Part shown: one piece after another, positions 38,425 through 49,599 of the stretch
How the letters are laid out: each line of letters opens with the position of its first letter
Position numbering within the stretch: position 1 is the first letter of the stretch
Source of the DNA: Saturnia japonica
Lineage: Eukaryota; Arthropoda; Insecta; Lepidoptera; Saturniidae
Direction: 5' to 3'
Length of the DNA stretch: 64,000 bases
Assembly: GCA_033032175.1 (NCBI GenBank)
Contig: CM065309.1
Location: forward strand, 1,116,001 to 1,180,000
Position numbers and translations under genes: made by a program
Notes under the pieces: model-generated
The model's input: the letters and a program-made list of their open reading frames with translations, nothing else
Told to the model about the DNA's origin: nothing
Database searches by the model: none

Positions 38425-39010
38425 GTTTTTGCTGCAGTCGGGTTTTGTTTCCTTTTTATTAAATAAAGAGATGGAAAATGATCCACATAAAGGATGGAAA
38501 TGATTAGCTCGCGACAGAAAAGCGTGGAAGGAACTAGGGCAACCCTATGTCGTAGGATAAACATGACAAACAAACTGGCTGCTGAAAAATACTATAATTT
38601 ATTTATTGTTTAAGTTTATACTTCATGTATTATTATACAATTTAAGTTAAGCTGCTCATGGTCAGTGACTAAAGGCGTTATCTATCTTTCTATCTACTTC
38701 CCAGTTTTACCCAGATAAGTGTTTTTTTTTTACAGGGCACCGTACCTAATTCCATAGATCAGCCTCAAATCGAGGCCAAACCGTCAGAATAGGCGTGGAA
38801 TTAATACAATAGGTACTTATTTGGTAGAAAATAATTCATTCAAACTTACAATCACGTATTAATTGCTCTGGCGTGACAAACGAAAATAATTTATCCGTTT
38901 ATAAAAATATTTAATTTAAATTAAAAATTAATGTTAAATTATTAAACCATTGAAAAGGTTAACAAGCTAAATTATTTAAAAGGAAACAAAAAACCCGACT
39001 GCAACAAATA
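38425..39010. repeat. Inverted repeat pair (GCAGTCGGGTTTT ends)
   Basis: GCAGTCGGGTTTTGTTTCCTTTTT-like sequence at 38433-38458 (here split as GCAGTCGGGTTTTG and TTTCC) is inverted at 38981-39005 (AAAAGGAAACAAAAAACCCG, then ACTGC). The 520-base interval has no gene. It could be a small DNA transposon or two inverted copies of one repeat; no target duplication was identified. Confidence 0.45.
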
Positions 39011-39585
39011 TACTTAAAAAAATTCCTTTTTTCACTTTCGCTTTTTATTTGGACCTCGAACTTAAATATTATATAACCTATGTCACTCCCACAATTAAGA
39101 TCAAACTAACGACACCTCCTATGCTAAAATCCATCAAACCGTTTAAGCTACAAAGCGTGCCAAAGAAAAAGACATACACATACATAATACATACGCTCGA
39201 AAATTATAAACTTCTTTTTACGCAGTCGGGAAAAATACAACTAATTGTACCCGTAAATATTTATTCTCGCAAGGTTTAATTTTAACGACTAATTTTCTAT
39301 AATTGAAATAACGTACGAGTATTTAATTATCGCTTTAGACAATACCATTGTGAAGATATGTAAAAAATGGCGTATATATGCTGCGTACATAATTTGTACT
39401 GACGTTACAAGTTATATGATTATGATATATTACATAATGAAGTTATTTTTTAATAATTAGAAAAAAAGATACGCTGTAGAAGTGAAAACTTCAGAAAATA
39501 CAGAAGAAATACACCACGCTGGCTTTGACTCCTTTTCCCAGGACTTCGAAATACGCAGGCGTAAACACACACGTACAAAGAACAC
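39011..39585. other. Spacer, nothing recognised
   Basis: The 76-codon plus-strand frame at 39049 is Thr/Lys/Ile-rich without domain features. No repeat of the main families is visible. Confidence 0.35.
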
Positions 39586-39589
39586 ACAT

Positions 39590-39945
39590 ACTGTAATAAT
39601 AGGAAACTTTGATACATCTCTTGGTTTATTCTGCGTTAGCCATTGAACCACCCCAAAATGGTAATTTTTCCGAATCGATTTTTATTTGCGCGGAACTTTA
39701 ACTATTTTTCCAAATATAAATGTAGCTTACGTTACTCCTTATAAAGCCAGCTATCTGCCAGTGAAAATCGTCCGTCAAAATCAATCCAAACGTTTCAGAG
39801 ATTACCCGGAACAAACAGACAGAATAAAAAAAAAATGAACTTTTTGTTATTGGCATCATATATACTTTCATATGTATTTAGTAAAAAGCTGTTATTTTGA
39901 CATTACAAACAGACACTTCAATTTTATTAACTGTATAGAAGACTA
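39590..39945 (-). mobile_element. Helitron-like family A, 5' two thirds
   Basis: Blocks CTGCGTTAGCCATTGAACCA, TTTATTTGCGCGGAACTTTA, CATATGTATTTAGTAAAAAG and CACTTCAATTTTATTAACTG are in family order (minus orientation). The CTAG-end part is missing. It abuts the family B copy that follows. Confidence 0.55.
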
Positions 39946-40260
39946 GCGGTGTGCCCGTGGCTCCGCACGTGTTAGTTACTACGAAGTAGTTATTTACATC
40001 CCGCATTTTTATTTTTACTCATATTGTTTACAATTCATATGCCGTATCAATTGAAGAATGACATGTATTTCCCTTGTACATTTTTCATAAAAATCGGCTG
40101 AACATTATTATCCTATTCTACGATTTCTAATGTACCATTTTTTTAATGGCATATTCATATTCTTATCTGGAAAGACAAAAAAAATATTGTACAGACAGAA
40201 CTACAATTTTGTTATGTATGTTTTTAGTTTCATTAATTGATTTTAATACATTATCGACAG
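39946..40260 (-). mobile_element. Helitron-like repeat, family B, copy 1
   Basis: Starts on the plus strand with CTAGCGGTGTGCCCGTGGCT, then CATCCCGCATTTTT and GAATGACATGTATTTCCC. It recurs at 48860-49230 and, diverged, at 42730-42960. The CTAG-type end groups it with families A, C and D. Confidence 0.5.
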
Positions 40261-40955
40261 TACAGTGTTAGTCTTTGCATTCAATACATGCGTGTAGGGT
40301 ACATTCTCCCGTTGCATATTATGTATTGCCAATTTTATGTTTTCCGGCAACTGTAGCTGAGAGCCAATTCCCTTTTAGGTTTTACCTGTTACTGTTTTCA
40401 AGGCCAAATTCTTGTTTATAACAAAGACAAAATAATTAAACTTTTTATTCCACCTGCGAATGGTTGAAACTGGTTTTTATTTACATCAATACTCTCATTA
40501 TTATTTTGTTTATTCTTTATTTTTATAATTTTCATCATTAGTTATCTTTTAAATTTATGTTTATATACACTAGCGAATGGTACATAAGCATAACCTGTTA
40601 AAGTCAGAGGAGGGCAGCTGCCTCAATCTAGTAAGGTGTTGGTAAACGCTCCACAGCCTCAGTTGCAGTTCACCCAAATCGAAGTAAAAGAAATATATTT
40701 AAGTAACGTTGCATTATGAATCATTACCCGCTGATACTGTAGGCTGCGAGCGGTTTAACGGGGAGCAGTTTTGTAGAATTCACTTGTGAGCTAGCTGACT
40801 TAAGTGGAAATTATCAAAACAATATCTTAATAGCAATATTTTTCCTTTAATATTATCGCTTTTCTGTCGGCTTCGTTCGCGTTATAGTTAAGTCATATCC
40901 CATTATGTTTCTTGTCCCCTTCTAACTGAACTGCTAAATAACAATTTTCACAGAT
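40261..40955. other. Spacer, nothing recognised
   Basis: AT-rich with a few GC-richer patches (40600-40790). No coding frame or main-family repeat was identified. Confidence 0.35.
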
Positions 40956-40959
40956 ATAT

Positions 40960-41090
40960 CATCAAAAAGAAATACAAACTTTCATCCCCTTTTTCACCTT
41001 CTTAGGGGTTGAATTTCCAAAAATCCGTTATTACTGTTCACCTACAGTGTAAAAGGCACCCGCATGTACGTTGATATGTCAGTTAGTTAT
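40960..41090 (+). repeat. Interspersed repeat family I, copy 2
   Basis: ACAAACTTTCATCCCCTTTT, TTAGGGGTTGAATTTCCAAA and a TTCACCTACAGTGTAAAAGG block match 31620-31710. Confidence 0.5.
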
Positions 41091-41851
41091 CCTTTTGTAT
41101 TGATTTTAGTTAACAAAAAAAAAAAACATTTTTGAGGGAATTAGTAGAGTCAACTGTTGATATTTGGCAACTAGACGTAGATTACGATTTTACCATATAA
41201 AATCCGTCTATAACTAACTATACATATAGTAACTTAATGTATTTACGCAAAACTTTCCTGCACCGTCATCACAGGTGGGCCTTAAATGACTTGTACTTCG
41301 ATCTTAGTCGTACATTCAAGCGTTTGTCAATCAATTACACTTCAATAAAGCCTATTCATTCTGCACAAACATTATTAAACGCTTTGAAATACATTAATAA
41401 TACATAACCTTTACTTAATAACAACATTATTATAATGTGTACATTAAAAAAAATGCAAATGATGTCTGTTTTTTTCCGTGATTAATAAAAAAACACAAGG
41501 TAGTCCGGCCGAAAATATTTAAGAGGAAACGCGGTCGTCTAGAGCATATACACAATATATTTTTACAAAAATCTATTGTTGTCACGCTATGTCTAAAAGA
41601 TTGAACAGAGTGAGAGAGAGACAACTACAGCTCGGATGATTATATCAATATAAAATATCATAATTTCGCATTCACTTGTTTCCTACTACAAAACTGGACT
41701 GTTTTTTAAGGTTTAGCAAGAATAATACAAGAAAACTTCCAGCTATTTTAAAGACAAAAATTCTTATTTAATTGTGGGTTTTTCTTAGAAGATAGACATA
41801 TATTCTCGCTGACATTTATAATTATATGGTACATCAATTTGCTAATATCTG

Positions 41852-42003
41852 GGCGACCGAGCTTTGCTCGGTGACTTGAAAAAAAAACACTATCTAGGTA
41901 TACTTGGAATATAAAACATTATCTAAGTCCAAAGTTTCATCCAAAACGTTGGAGCCGTTTCCGAGAAATCAATTTTATATATAGAATTGCTCACTTAATA
42001 TAA
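41852..42003 (+). mobile_element. Family J element inserted in family A, with target duplication
   Basis: Begins GGGCGACCGAGCTTTGCTCG, which contains a small palindrome (CCGAG...CTCGG), and ends near AATTGCTCACTTAATATAAT. Family A sequence ATATCT is present on both sides, although intact copies have it once. This looks like a 5-6 base target duplication. Confidence 0.55.
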
Positions 42004-42256
42004 TAAGACAAGATATCTCTTATGGTTTACTCAGTGTAAACCAATTGTTTTACACTCAAATGAGTGCCCCGATTGATTCACCATGATTAGTAATTCTTTA
42101 TTTGCATCGAACTCAAATTATTTTTCTAAATTAAATATAGCTTAAGTTACCCTTAAAACATCATATATCTACTAGTGAAAGTCTCGTCAAAATCGGTCCA
42201 ACCGGTTCGGAGATTACCCGGAACAAGCAGACAGACAAAAATTTTAAAAATAGTTT

Positions 42257-42589
42257 TTTGTTATGATGATGGTGTCCTCCTTGACGTATCCGTCAACGGT
42301 GAACCCAACCCTGTCAGCTTCGGTAATGGGAGCGAATGTGGCTCGCGAAACCAAACTTTGTTTTGAAGGTACGGTTACATGGTGGACAGTGTAGCCGATC
42401 TGAAGAATTCATTGTGTAAATGTAGAAAGGCTTAGGACAGTACTTTTTTTAAAGGCGATTTTCGTCGAGATCTTTTAAACGATTATCTTCAAATACGTCT
42501 ACTGCCTTCTTAATAGAGTTACGCCAGCTTAGTCTCTGTTTTGTAAATTCTTTCCACTAATCGAGAGATATTTTACATGTATTTTTTTT
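42257..42589. repeat. Unidentified 330-base insertion in family A
   Basis: The sequence is GC-richer at its start (GTGTCCTCCTTGACGTATCC, GGAGCGAATGTGGCTCGCG). A short open frame covers its left half without recognised features. It probably derives from another transposable element, which I could not name. Confidence 0.35.
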
Positions 42590-42729
42590 TTATAAGTACC
42601 TATCGTATATACTTTCATATACATTTAGTAAAAAGCTATTATTTTGATATTACAAACATACCCTTCAATTGCATTAATTGTGTAGATAGAATGCCGGTAT
42701 TTCATACATTGCCTATAACATATACAATA

Positions 42730-42960
42730 ACGAGTCCCCGCCCGCGGCTTCGCAAGCATTTGGTTATGGAGTAATCATTTTCATTTGGTAATTTTATTAT
42801 TGCATATATTATTGACAATTTATATAGCCTAACAATTGGGGAATAACATGTATTTCCCGTGTACAATTTTTAACAAATAGGTTGTATTTTTTATCAATTT
42901 CTATAAGTATTACTGACGATTCAGAAACGGCTGAAGTTGAAAAAAAAAAACAAATTTAAG
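42730..42960 (-). mobile_element. Helitron-like family B, diverged copy
   Basis: CCCGCCCGCGGCTTCGCAAG is followed by TTATTGACAATTTATATAGC and GGGAATAACATGTATTTCCC, in the order of 39946-40090. The CTAG itself is mutated. Confidence 0.45.
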
Positions 42961-43029
42961 CACACATATATTTGATACAGTCGAGTATATACAATGTATT
43001 AGTGTATAATATATGTACATAGCCCATTA

Positions 43030-43180
43030 TACTACGCGTTGCTAGTCTGACTCAAGCGTAATACGTCACGAGCATGTTGAGGTCATCGGTGACGCGAAGG
43101 TCACGCGCACTCACAAGCTTTTCCCGTACCAAATTCGCTGTACGCGGCTAAAGAAGTTTTCACTTCAAAAAGATATAAAA
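43030..43180 (+). repeat. Dispersed GC-rich repeat, family H, copy 2
   Basis: Same landmarks as 27890-28040: TACTACGCGTTGCTAGTCTG, AATACGTCACGAGCA, TCATCGGTGACGCGAAGGTC and TTTTCACTTCAAAAA. About 150 bases, no coding frame. Confidence 0.6.
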
Positions 43181-43575
43181 ATATATACAAAATAAAATTC
43201 ACACTATTAGTGTCGTAATGAAAATCATAAATAGTTTAATTACATATGTTACGAAATTGTGACAATGACCTCAAGTTAATGACCTATTGTTTTGGTTTAG
43301 TGCCCCCTTATTCGTCAGCCATTTAGATTAAAGGGCAACTTCTATGCTTGGGCATGGTCACGGCCGCTTGGCCCGTATGATTGCTACAACCTATTAACTA
43401 TGCATTTATAATATTTATTTCAAACGGATCGTTAGCTGTAGGTACTAATATTATAAACGCACTAAAATCTCTATAAATACCAGATTTTTTTTTTTAACCC
43501 TATTTATTTATTGATTTATACCCTTTTTACAATGATATTTATTTTGCGCTGGCATGGACATGGGATGAGGCAAGA
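43181..43575. other. Spacer, nothing recognised
   Basis: A GC-richer patch at 43335-43390 (GGCATGGTCACGGCCGCTTG) stands out but was not assigned. Confidence 0.35.
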
Positions 43576-43579
43576 TTTT

Positions 43580-43860
43580 TTTTTCTTTAATCGTTATAAT
43601 ATGTTTTAGCGTTGTGGCCCCGCACACCGAGTGGCGACAGATTTTCAACTTGACGGGAAAAGCGGAAAAGTGGCCGTTGACGGCTACCAATGGGCTGGAT
43701 ACGAACAATAAAAAGACATAATAGCGGGCAACACAACGAAAGAGACAACCCACAACCGTACGGTGCATGCAGTGTGGCGCAGAAGTACCAGGAGGGGTGA
43801 CCCCAAATAAATTGGAATAATAGCCAGGAGAAACAAGAAGAAGACCCTATTTAATGAGGT
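43580..43860. repeat. SINE S1 fragment joined to a possible LINE 3' end
   Basis: TCGTTATAATATGTTTTAGC, GTTGTGGCC and GAGTGGCGACAGATTTTCAA match SINE S1 (43580-43665). The following GC-richer part, ending CCCAAATAAATTGGAATAAT then AGAAGAAGACCC, resembles a LINE end. It has no open frame of note. The second part is a weak call. Confidence 0.35.
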
Positions 43861-43879
43861 ATGTTATCTATATATATCT

Positions 43880-44258
43880 ATACAATGAATAAAATTGAAA
43901 TGTCTGTTTGTAACGTCAAAATAACATCTTTTTACTAAATTCATATGAAAGTTTATACAAGACTTCTAGCAAAGACCCATTTTAAACATTTTCGTTAATT
44001 TGTTCCGGGTAATCTCCGAAACGGTTGGACTGATTTGGACGGGTCTTTCATTAGTAGATAGCTGATATTATAAGGAATAACTAGGGTTACTTTTATTTTA
44101 GAAAAATAATAATAATTCCGCTCAATTAAAAAAAACTGGTCATGTTGAATCGATTCGGGTGCTTTAATGGCTTACGCTGAGAAAACCAGAAGAGATATAG
44201 CAAATTAATGTACTACATAATTATAAACATTAAAAAGATGTACAAAAAAGTCACAAGA

Positions 44259-44304
<46 letters not shown>

Positions 44305-44430
44305 TCTAAGAAACATCCACAATAAGCATTTTTGTATTTAAAATAGCCAGGAGCGGGGTGCAAGATTCGCGCGTGTGCTCGATCGATGGAATTCTGTTAG
44401 TTCACTTTAGCGAAGCCGCTGGACAGCTAC
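43880..44430 (+). mobile_element. Helitron-like family A with internal AT microsatellite
   Basis: Starts TCTATACAATGAATAAAATT and ends GCCGCTGGACAGCTAC, where the CTAG end is mutated. An (AT)n run of about 40 bases at 44261-44301 has expanded at the position of the family's short TATATATCT stretch. Otherwise collinear with 37283-37799. Confidence 0.6.
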
Positions 44431-44985
44431 TATACTGTATAACTTCATACTATAACCCTAAGTAGCATAGCAGTAACTCTGAGCCTCAAGCAATCTAGTG
44501 AGCTGTAACCAATTACTGGAAGTGGAAAAAGCGATAGGCTTACACACGGTGGTGTAAGGTAGGTGGTAGGTGTGATAGTGAAGTGGTGGAGAATTGGTCT
44601 AATAAATTTAATGCGGGTGAAATCGTGAGACAAAGCTGGGTAAATGTCTAAGTAGATATACAACTTTCCAAGTAAGGCGCGCGTCTACTATAGCCACTTC
44701 AATTGCAGAAAAAGTGACAAAAAGTGTCAGTGTAAATAGTTGGTCATAGATTATGTAAATTTAGCACTTTGCAGAAGTGGCTAGAAAAAGCTAAACAAAA
44801 ACTGTATTTTTTTGGTCCGATGAATTCATTGTATATAAAATTTGAAATAAAAAAAAAACAATAAATTTTATTCATGAAAGAGTCACACACTCGGGGTGGA
44901 AAGGACTACGATGCATTCGGTGATAAGTCCGCCCACTTTATGGTCCGCAAGCCTTGGTTAGAGCAGCCTTGTTTTTTGTGAGGCA
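44431..44985. other. Spacer, nothing assigned
   Basis: The 72-codon minus-strand frame at 44445 has no recognised features. GC-richer sequence at 44885-44960 may be the first part of the family F repeat that follows. Confidence 0.35.
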
Positions 44986-45139
44986 AACAAGCGGCTATCG
45001 TAAACTATGAACATTAGTAATTCCATAGGCATTACTAGCGTGTTGCCGACTTTGAAGCCCTACTCACCGCAGGAACACAATACTAGTTTATTTGGGTTCG
45101 ATTTGCTCTAGAGTAGAGGTATTCCACCAATCGAATTAA
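44986..45139 (+). repeat. Interspersed repeat family F, 5' flank of the tandem array
   Basis: CATTACTAGCGTGTTGCCGA and CTACTCACCGCAGGAACACA match the reverse complement of 22505-22745 and the block at 18620-18680. The next part of that family, GAGCTCTGGAAACC, is the segment that has been amplified as the tandem array. Confidence 0.55.
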
Positions 45140-46010
45140 CCCAAACTGAAAAATATCTCCAAAGAAATTTATCTGTACCCTATCTCTCTTTGGAAACCAA
45201 CTACTCCAAGGAACTCTAGAAACCAAGCTTACTGCTAGTGAGAATTCTCCAAAGAAATTTCTCTTTGTCTTACCTCTGTTTGCACCACCCTCTTCCTCAA
45301 GAAGCTCTGGAAACCCTACTCCCTACTAGCGAGAATTCTCCAAAGGAATTTCTCTATGGAATATCACTCTTTGGATACCCCCTTCCCCAGGAAGCTCTGG
45401 AAACCCTATTTCCTACTAGTGAGAATTCTCCAAACAAATTTCTCTGTGCCCTACCTCACTTTGTACCACCCCCTTCCCCAGAAAGCTCTGGAAACCCTAC
45501 TTCCTACTAGTGAGAATTCTCCAAACTAATTTCTCTGTGCCCTACCTCACTTTGTACCACCCCTTCCCCAGGAAGCTCTGGAAACCCTATTTCCTACTAG
45601 TGAGAATTCTCCAAACAAATTTCTCTGTGCCCTACCTCACTTTGTACCACCCCCTTCCCCAGAAAGCTCTGGAAACCCTACTTCCTACTAGCGAGAATTC
45701 TCCAAACTAATTTCTCTGTGCCCTACCTCACTTTGTACCACCCCTTCCCCAGGAAGCTCTGGAAACCCTATTTCCTACTAGTGAGAATTCTCCAAACAAA
45801 TTTCTCTGTGCCCTACCTCACTTTGTACCACCCCCTTCCCCAGAAAGCTCTGAAAACCCTACTTCCTACTAGTGAGAATTCTCCAAACTAATTTCTCTGT
45901 GCCCTACCTCACTTTGTACTACCCCCTTCCCCAGGAAGCTCTGGAAACCATACCTCCTACTATCGAGAATTCTCCATACAAATTTCTCTGTGCCCTACTT
46001 CTTTTTAAAG
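45140..46010 (+). repeat. Minisatellite array, 90/91-bp units, about 9.5 copies
   Basis: The motif GAGAATTCTCC starts at 45240, 45331, 45421, 45512, 45602, 45693, 45783, 45874 and 45965, so spacing alternates 91, 90, 91, 90, 91, 90, 91, 91. A-type units have CAAACAAATT...CCACCCCCTTCCCCAGAAAG; B-type units have CAAACTAATT...CCACCCCTTCCCCAGGAAG. The central A-B-A-B-A run is almost identical between dimers, while the outer units are diverged. The open frames within it are by-products of the repeat. Confidence 0.92.
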
Positions 46011-46383
46011 GGCAAAAGGCTTATCATAGTCATGTTATTGTATATTCCGAAACACGATACGCTTAAGCGTGTCACTTTGGTATTTAATGGTATGGATGGT
46101 AAAAAATATTTCTCATTTTAGAAGAATAACTTTGTGATGCATGTCCAGTAACTCTAATGTGACACATACGTATAAACATGCCTATGGCATTATCATATTA
46201 ATTACATTATCGAGAAACGTCACAGACAGACTGTTTATGTTTTCCATTCGCAAGTAAATCTATGCGACGCTTCTGTTGTTTATTATAGGTTTGTTGACGT
46301 ATAACAGCTTAATATGGTAATCTTATGGATTCATTACCAAGTGAACTGGCTAGAGATCACGGGCGATTATTTTTTATTTATTT

Positions 46384-46690
46384 AACTAGCTGTGCCCAAG
46401 GTTTCTTCCGTGTCAATTTTATTCGATCGACCGGACCGACTCTCCGTCGAGCCGACGTATAAACACCCGTGTAGTCTATTTGTTGTTGTCACTTACGGCA
46501 CTTGCCAGATTGCTTAACGTTCGTGTGAAGTAAGTGTTTACTTCTCCGTTATTTAGAGTCGTAGCGTCACAAGTTATATAGTCTATATCCATTCTTAATA
46601 AAAAGGCTATAAAATAAATAAATACATTTTCAAATCTAACTATTAGTTCCAGAAATTAACGCGATCAAACAAACAAACATACTGAAATAA
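46384..46690 (-). mobile_element. Helitron-like family C, 3' part
   Basis: Starts on the plus strand with CTAGCTGTGCCCAAGGTTTC, TTCCGTGTCAATTTTATTCG, then ACCCGTGTAGTCTATT. It follows the head of 36355-37000 for the first 150 bases and then diverges. Confidence 0.5.
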
Positions 46691-46714
46691 ATATATAATG
46701 TAGATACAACAACG

Positions 46715-46985
46715 GTAGCGCTAACATTGCGGCACCACCGCGACCTCCCTCTCTCGCGGCTACCAGTTAACCAGAATTAGACAGATCGCGAGATCATTGC
46801 AATCGCGGCAACAGCCCAAGCCGAGGTCCGGCCACTTTGGCACCCTTGCGCGCTTGTTGCCCACGCTTTCCCGGCTGAATGCCTTAAGCACTCGCCCCAA
46901 AGCCTGGTAAAGCTGTAAAAGCCATTAGCAGCACTGTTTTTGCATAGGGCACCTCAGGCTAACTATAAGGTCAGATCGCAAAAAA
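46715..46985 (+). mobile_element. Jockey-like LINE, 3' UTR and poly(A), plus orientation
   Basis: AAGCCGAGGTCCGGCCACTT, TGGCACCC, CCTGGTAAAGCTGTAAAAGC and CTCAGGCTAACTATAAGGTC form the inverse of the jockey 3' UTR at 5700-5890, in the same order. It ends in AAAAAAAG. Severely 5'-truncated. Confidence 0.75.
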
Positions 46986-47072
46986 AGTGCATATATTATA
47001 CATTATTTACCTACTGTTATATTATATTTATTCTAAATCTAATTCGGATAGGCGAACAGGCGCGCACTATTT

Positions 47073-47124
47073 CTATACAATTAATAAAATTGAAGTGTCT
47101 GTTTGTAATGTCAAAATAATTTTT
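47073..47124 (+). mobile_element. Helitron-like family A, 5' end fragment
   Basis: TCTATACAATTAATAAAATT, then GAAGTGTCTGTTTGTAATGT and CAAAATAA, is the conserved 5' end with its TC start. It breaks directly into a family E copy. Confidence 0.55.
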
Positions 47125-47310
47125 TTTTTAAACGACTTCAACAAAAGATGTCCGGCCATAACTTTTTGGTTTGTGAAGCGATTTGGATGATTTTTTTGTT
47201 GGATAGGCGCCACCTCAAGGGTGGTCCCATTTTAATTTCATTGGCATTGGACCTTGAACTTTGAAGAGACACCAAAGAACTCTTCAAAATCATTTAAGTT
47301 GGTTTTATTT
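47125..47310 (+). repeat. Repeat family E
   Basis: AACGACTTCAACAAAAGATG, GCGATTTGGATGATTTTTTT and CATTTTAATTTCATTGGCAT are in family order. Confidence 0.6.
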
Positions 47311-47904
47311 AGTTAGAATTAGTTTAAATGTACCTTTCGCGCGACACGGTGTTTTTTTTTATATAATATTTTACGAAAAACTAAAAAAATGATTATATAT
47401 AAATTTTGTAATTTATGTTAAAAAAAACTCGTATCTACGAGTATGTTTGTAAGTAACAAATTTTGATCGATGTAAATTAATTAGAAAACCCTAGATAAGG
47501 TTTTTATATCTAATAATCTAGGCTTTTTATTTTACCTAAATTATTTTTGGCAAAATATATTGCACACAATGTGAAGGAGATCAAGTGAAACGTGGATTTT
47601 AAATGGAAAGATAATAGGAACCGCTGACGTGGATCAATGACCTTCAAAGTATGCAACTCTCTTATATTTAAAATAGTTATAAAACCTGAAAAGTTGTTAT
47701 TTTCCGCGTATGCTTAAATTCAATCTATAAATATTTTTGTAGTCTATCTATATATGCCAATTTTAATTGAATTTGATAATTAGAATTCATTATACAACAG
47801 AATTATATAACTACCTGTAATTAATTAAGGTTGAATGAATTTCGTTAAAAAATAAATATATCATCAATAAATTAGTTTAAATATATATACACATAATTAT
47901 CTAT
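47311..47904. other. AT-rich spacer
   Basis: No gene or main-family repeat recognised. Confidence 0.4.
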
Positions 47905-48590
47905 ACTAGCTGTAGCCCAATGATCGAAATTCGATTAGCGGCTTTTTAATCATAGACTATTTTCTGTTTGACATTTGCAGTATGAACTTAAACAATGAAT
48001 ATTATATCACTTGCTGTCTCTTTTCATTGAATGGCAATGTCAATATTTTGTGGGCTCTAAGTTCAATGGCACTTGTAATGTTAGGATTCCCAGTATTAAT
48101 TTATTAAATTTAATATATTAGTAACAGATATTATAAATACATTTTAGCTTTCTGAACTCCTTCTCCATATAAACTTTAACCATGCCAAATCTCACCGATT
48201 TCTTTAATATATTGGCCTTTAGGAAATCTATAAAAAGCCCACTATAGCATATGCCTATCTCTTAAACATAAGCAATAATAAGGTATTTCGCGTTTTTTTT
48301 TATGATGTTTAAAAATTTATTTATGATCTTTATTTTTAATTATTTATAGGCAGGGCATATTAATCCTTACTATAAAAAGTTACTTAATCATATAGACAAT
48401 TATATGAAGTTAAATTATGCACTTTATAGCATATTATTTGGCCCATGGTTTAGGAGATAATGAAAAATGAAAATAATGTATGCTTGTGGGAATTCAATAC
48501 GATTATGATAGGCAACGAGGGTGCGTTGACGGTGCGCGGTGTTTATCGGGTAAAATTAACAAGGGTGAAATCGTGGGGCACAGCCAGTAA
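47905..48590. mobile_element. Composite: family D (-) fused to family C (+), CTAG-type ends outward
   Basis: 47907-48200 reads as family D in inverse orientation (CTAGCTGTAGCCCAATGATC, GAATGGCAATGTCAATATTT, TCCATATAAACTTTAACCAT). From about 48200 it switches without spacer to family C in plus orientation (CATATGCCTATCTCTTAAAC ... GGGGCACAGCCAGT at 48578-48591). Both outer borders are therefore 3'-type ends and the 5' ends are missing. Confidence 0.5.
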
Positions 48591-48859
48591 TTAATAAATA
48601 AAGTGGCCATTTTTATAATAAAATCATGATTAATATTAACTTAACTTACTTGTTGTTTTAACCTATTAAAATCCGGTTAACATTAATTATTTAAAAAACC
48701 TTTTAATCGTATTCTTATTTTTATGCCTTTATAATATTGTTATCTTTATGATATCCGCATTCGTACTTCTTCGTTTATGTAAAACATATAACCTTGACGA
48801 AGGATTGTGATTTTATGAAAAAAAAAAACATTATATCTAGCAATAATATTATATACATA

Positions 48860-49230
48860 CTAGCGGTGTGCCCGCGGCTACGCACGCGTTTGTTACGCTG
48901 TAAATATTTTCATCCCGTAATTTTTTTTTACTCATATAATAATATCATATAACGGCCTATTAATTGAGTAATGGTAAGTTCTACTAACACTCTCAGTGTA
49001 CAATTTTCACCAAAGTTCGTAGAGGATTATCAAAATTGTTTTTTTTTTTTGTTGAAGATTCTTATAGTATATCAATTAAGAAATCACGTTAAGCATCTCC
49101 CGTCTACGAAATATTAAGGTATTTTTTTTCTATTTTTTACAATTCTTATAACCTTTCAAGTGACTTATACTTCCCATAAACATAATTTCATCAAAATCGG
49201 TTAACAATTAACAATAATTGTTATTATTTG
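48860..49230 (-). mobile_element. Helitron-like family B, copy 2
   Basis: CTAGCGGTGTGCCCGCGGCT, CATCCCGTAATTTTTTTT and CATAATTTCATCAAAATCGG follow 39946-40090. The copy seems to contain an internal partial duplication or an inserted T-rich segment at about 49030-49130. Confidence 0.5.
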
Positions 49231-49599
49231 CAAATTCTGTAAAAAAAATTAAGATTTTTAAAAGTAAGTAAGTAGTAGTCTTGTTCCCTATCAATTGACC
49301 AATGACATAATCATCCAATAAACAAAATTTTATAAAAGTCAGTTATGCTGTTTTTGAGTTAAATCTGGTTATACAAACATACAGAGGAAAGTTTTTTTAA
49401 TGGCATATTCGTGATCAGTATTATTCTTATATAGTTGTATACAAACAGAACTACAGATTTAATAATATAGATAAGCCCTTCGGCTCTCAAGGTCACATAA
49501 ATGCGCGTATAATTGTCATTAATGCTATCCGTGGGAGTCAAGTTACTAATAAAACATTACTTAGTTCTGTCGCTGTACATGTAAGTTTTTCCAAATTTC

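Larger units (their letters stand above)
41735..42690 (-). mobile_element. Helitron-like family A copy split by two other insertions
   Basis: Family A sequence occurs in three pieces, all minus-oriented: 41735-41851, about 42004-42256 and about 42590-42690. The first gap holds family J. The second holds an unrelated 330-base segment. The order of the pieces matches uninterrupted copies. Confidence 0.6.

Noticed and set aside
45140..46010. CRISPR-like array (regular repeats)
   Set aside because: The whole 90/91-bp unit is repeated with no unique spacers, in a eukaryotic genome.
45238..46066. Open frames with repeating peptide segments across the tandem array
   Set aside because: They arise from a stop-poor 90/91-bp DNA repeat. 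The unit is not a multiple of three and the frames differ between units, so this is not a repeat protein.
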